The position numbers were made by a program, and so were the translations under genes. Below, piece after piece: positions 62,266-64,000 of a stretch of 64,000 nt of DNA (positions are counted from its first letter, which is position 1; the number at the start of each line of letters is the position of its first letter). The notes below the pieces were generated by a model, which searched no databases, was not told where the DNA came from, and worked only from the letters and a program-made list of their open reading frames with translations. This DNA is from Aeromicrobium senzhongii. Its GTDB lineage: Bacteria > Actinomycetota > Actinomycetes > Propionibacteriales > Nocardioidaceae. Location: contig NZ_CP060587.1 of NCBI RefSeq assembly GCF_014334735.1, positions 2,480,001-2,544,000 on the forward strand. The letters are read 5' to 3'.

Positions 62266-62703
62266 TCAGGAGGCGCGGCCCTCGCCCGCGCGGGCGGCCG
62301 CGCGGGTGTCGGGCGAGAGGCCGGGCGTCGAGGCGGGGGCGTGGTGGTCGACCTCGCCGAAGGCGACGCCGGCCGCCCAGACGACGAGCGTGACGACGAC
62401 CCACGTGCCCCAGCCGTCGATGTCGAAGCCCGAGTCCGGGACGATCACGTCGGTCAGCGCCAGTGCGATCGCGGTGAGCGCCAGGCCTCCGGTGATCGTC
62501 GAGACCCGCAGCCACCGGGAGTCACTCACGCGCAGCGCGGCCGTGCGCAGCACCACGCTGAGCACGGTGAACAGCACGACCGCGACGACCCACCAGGCGG
62601 GCGCCAGCGTGAAGCCTTGCAGGATCCACGCGGCGAGGCCGAGCGAGAGTGCGTTGGCCAGGGTGGCCGTGACGATCGTGATCCAGAGGCGGGCACTCAG
62701 CAT
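62266..62703 (-). CDS. Small membrane protein, holin-4-like/PF04020-type
   Basis: A 145-residue protein with four hydrophobic segments (about 9-30, 36-55, 68-88, 98-115) and a hydrophilic Ala/Arg/Gly-rich C-terminus. The layout and the WWVVAVVLFTVLSVVLRT-type first half resemble the PF04020 'phage holin family' membrane proteins, which in most bacteria are ordinary membrane proteins rather than holins. No lysis genes accompany it, so no phage link is claimed. Confidence 0.6.
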   Translation of the reverse strand: MLSARLWITIVTATLANALSLGLAAWILQGFTLAPAWWVVAVVLFTVLSVVLRTAALRVSDSRWLRVSTITGGLALTAIALALTDVIVPDSGFDIDGWGTWVVVTLVVWAAGVAFGEVDHHAPASTPGLSPDTRAAARAGEGRAS

Positions 62704-62728
62704 GGGACGATCATCCCACTGCCGAATC

Positions 62729-64000
62729 TCAGAAGCCGAACCAGTCCGACTTCAGACCGAAGGCCCACCGGGCGTCGACGCCGGAGATGGTCTTGCTGGA
62801 CTTCGACCCCTTGAGGGTCATCGAGACCACGCGGCCACCCTGGTTTCCGTGCCCGTTGCGCCGGGTGATCGTGACCGACTTCAGGGTCCCGATCGAGTAC
62901 TTCTTCTGGATCGCGGCGGTCGTGACCGTCTGGCTCCAGGCGTGGTTCTTGTTGCCGCTCCAGGCGTCCCACGGGTCGCTGACGGGCTTGAGGTACGGGG
63001 TCGACCCCTGGTTGGTGAAGCCGCCCGACGAGCTGGAGAACTGCGTCAGCGCCGGCGCGCCCTGGTACGTCAGGATCTTGCCCGCCGTCCCCGCGATCGC
63101 CTCGTTGGTGCGCGGGTGCTCGTCGGCGTGGCCGCCGTAGACCTGGCACGAGACCGTGTCACAGATGTCGAAGTGCTTCTTCGAGCCCAGGTACCGCGAG
63201 CCGTACGTGCGCGCGGCGACCGACTGGGCCTTGAGCGCCTCCATGCTCCAGCTGGCGGGCATCTCGCGTGCCACGACGCCGCGCAGGTACGCCTCGAGGC
63301 TGAGCACGTTGACGGTGTCGCGCGTGGTGGCGGTGGGCCGCGCCGAGCGCAGCGCGCCGCGGTAGGCCCGCGTGGAGCCGTTCGGCAGGACGAGGCTGAT
63401 CGTCGCCGGGCCCTCGAACTGGGCATCGCCGGAGAACGTGGTGTGGGCGTACCACTTCGAGCCCGACTTGTAGGACAGCGTGTTCTTCTTCGCGTCGCCC
63501 TTCGCCAGGTCGATGGACCAGGCGGAGACGGCGCGGCCGCTCACCGACGTCGGCAGCACGGACACGGCGTTTCCGGACAGGCGACGGAATTTCAGTCCCG
63601 ACTTCGGCCGCACGTGCACCGAGTTGCCCGTGTCGGCCGTGATCTGCACCCGGATCGTGGCGGTCTTCGTGCTCAGCGTCGTGCCCGGGTAGTACTTGCG
63701 CAGGATCGCGTCGTACTTCTGGCCGGCGCGGGCGCCGCCCTCGGCGCCGTACTGGCTCATACCGATGCCGTGGCCGTAGCCGTGGCCCTTGAAGACGATC
63801 TTGCCGTTCGACGGCGTCACGGCGTTCTTGGCCGAGGGCTTCGGAGCCGGCTTGGGGGCCGGCTTCGGCGCGGGCTTCGGTGCGGCAGCCGGGACCAGCG
63901 GTCGGGTGAGGGCCGTCGCGAACGGGGCCTTCGTGTAGGCGCTGACCCGCTCCTTCGTGGGGTACGTGACGGCCACGCGGATCTGGTAGCGCGTGTTCGG
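62729..64000 (-). CDS. SpoIID/LytB-domain protein, 5' end beyond the window
   Basis: At least 424 residues are visible and the frame continues past 64000 (reading PNTRYQIRV before the first in-window GTG), so the true start is outside. A Pro/Ala/Lys-repeat linker (PAPKPAPKPAPKP) precedes a SpoIID-type domain: GHGYGHGIGMSQYGAEGGARAG, EAYLRGVVAREMPASWSMEALKAQSVAARTY and the GGFTNQGSTPYLKPVSDPWD region. Such domains cleave or bind peptidoglycan glycan strands (lytic transglycosylase in sporulating Bacillus). Here a cell-wall remodelling role outside the cell is likely. Confidence 0.85.
   Translation of the reverse strand, partial: PNTRYQIRVAVTYPTKERVSAYTKAPFATALTRPLVPAAAPKPAPKPAPKPAPKPSAKNAVTPSNGKIVFKGHGYGHGIGMSQYGAEGGARAGQKYDAILRKYYPGTTLSTKTATIRVQITADTGNSVHVRPKSGLKFRRLSGNAVSVLPTSVSGRAVSAWSIDLAKGDAKKNTLSYKSGSKWYAHTTFSGDAQFEGPATISLVLPNGSTRAYRGALRSARPTATTRDTVNVLSLEAYLRGVVAREMPASWSMEALKAQSVAARTYGSRYLGSKKHFDICDTVSCQVYGGHADEHPRTNEAIAGTAGKILTYQGAPALTQFSSSSGGFTNQGSTPYLKPVSDPWDAWSGNKNHAWSQTVTTAAIQKKYSIGTLKSVTITRRNGHGNQGGRVVSMTLKGSKSSKTISGVDARWAFGLKSDWFGF

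Noticed and set aside
62266..62703. Phage holin
   Set aside because: The PF04020-type membrane protein has no endolysin, portal or other phage gene near it, so a lysis role is not supported.
63840..63900. Possible tandem DNA repeat in the SpoIID gene
   Set aside because: It is the codon pattern of a Pro-Ala-Pro-Lys linker and does not extend beyond the protein-coding repeat.

Overview
The window is high-GC actinobacterial chromosome, most like the Nocardioidaceae (an Aeromicrobium-type organism), although the genus is inferred. The signs are a fused type I fatty acid synthase followed by acpS, a WhiB2 regulator, acyl-CoA carboxylases with an epsilon subunit, LytR-CpsA-Psr proteins, a group II truncated globin, many GTG starts, and many starts lying 6-7 nt after a TANNNT -10 box (leaderless mRNAs). 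From about 27.6 to 62 kb, gene order resembles Mycobacterium tuberculosis Rv3257c-Rv3285: DUF3499, the Rv3259-like protein, whiB2, TIGR03089, LCP, fadE25, purE, purK, PH protein, birA, accD5, accE, maf, accA3. There are gaps and insertions. No tRNA, rRNA, CRISPR, transposase or prophage was seen, and no gene-free stretch exceeds 300 bp.

Layout. 1-7.6 kb: a partial exported protein, MscS channel and globin, an acyl-CoA thioesterase, a two-gene acyl-CoA carboxylase unit (carboxyltransferase plus a 75-aa biotin carrier), an SDR/phosphotransferase pair with a TetR, and an epimerase-like protein. 7.6-17.1 kb: acpS and the 2995-residue FAS-I. 17.3-22.4 kb: a beta-oxidation-type operon (acyl-CoA dehydrogenase, thiolase, SDR) with a divergent TetR, then YceI and a divergent MarR. 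22.5-27.6 kb: the ABC-F protein EttA and two overlapping dynamin-like GTPases. 27.6-33.9 kb: Trm112-like, DUF3499, a degenerate metallopeptidase, DUF5719, a membrane glycosyltransferase, WhiB2 and TIGR03089. 34-41 kb: a polysaccharide ABC exporter, three LCP ligases and a lipoprotein lipase. 41.1-42.7 kb: a secreted cysteine-rich protein followed by small membrane proteins and apparent 3' remnants of the same secreted family. 42.8-54 kb: PAP2, FadE25, PNPOx-like, hydrolase, purEK, cyclase, PH protein, birA, cupin, accD5-accE and maf. 54-64 kb: two paralogous von Willebrand A surface proteins around a small gene, an acyl-CoA dehydrogenase, a protein with two Ltp repeats, accA3, a small membrane protein and a SpoIID-like protein cut by the right edge.

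How the parts fit. Lipid metabolism dominates. A near-identical palindrome (ATGAGGA-NN-TCCTCAT) lies before both the carboxyltransferase at 4.0 kb and FAS-I at 17.1 kb, so malonyl-CoA supply and fatty acid synthesis probably share a FasR-type regulator. A second shared site (CTAAGCAAGCGCTTAG) lies before the SDR/phosphotransferase pair and in the TetR/acyl-CoA dehydrogenase intergenic region, which implies a catabolic regulon. BirA, both carboxyltransferases, accE and the biotin carboxylase are all here. The least explained parts are the secreted-protein/small-membrane-protein array at 41-42.7 kb and a long palindromic element present in two copies (7.64-7.70 and 22.42-22.49 kb).
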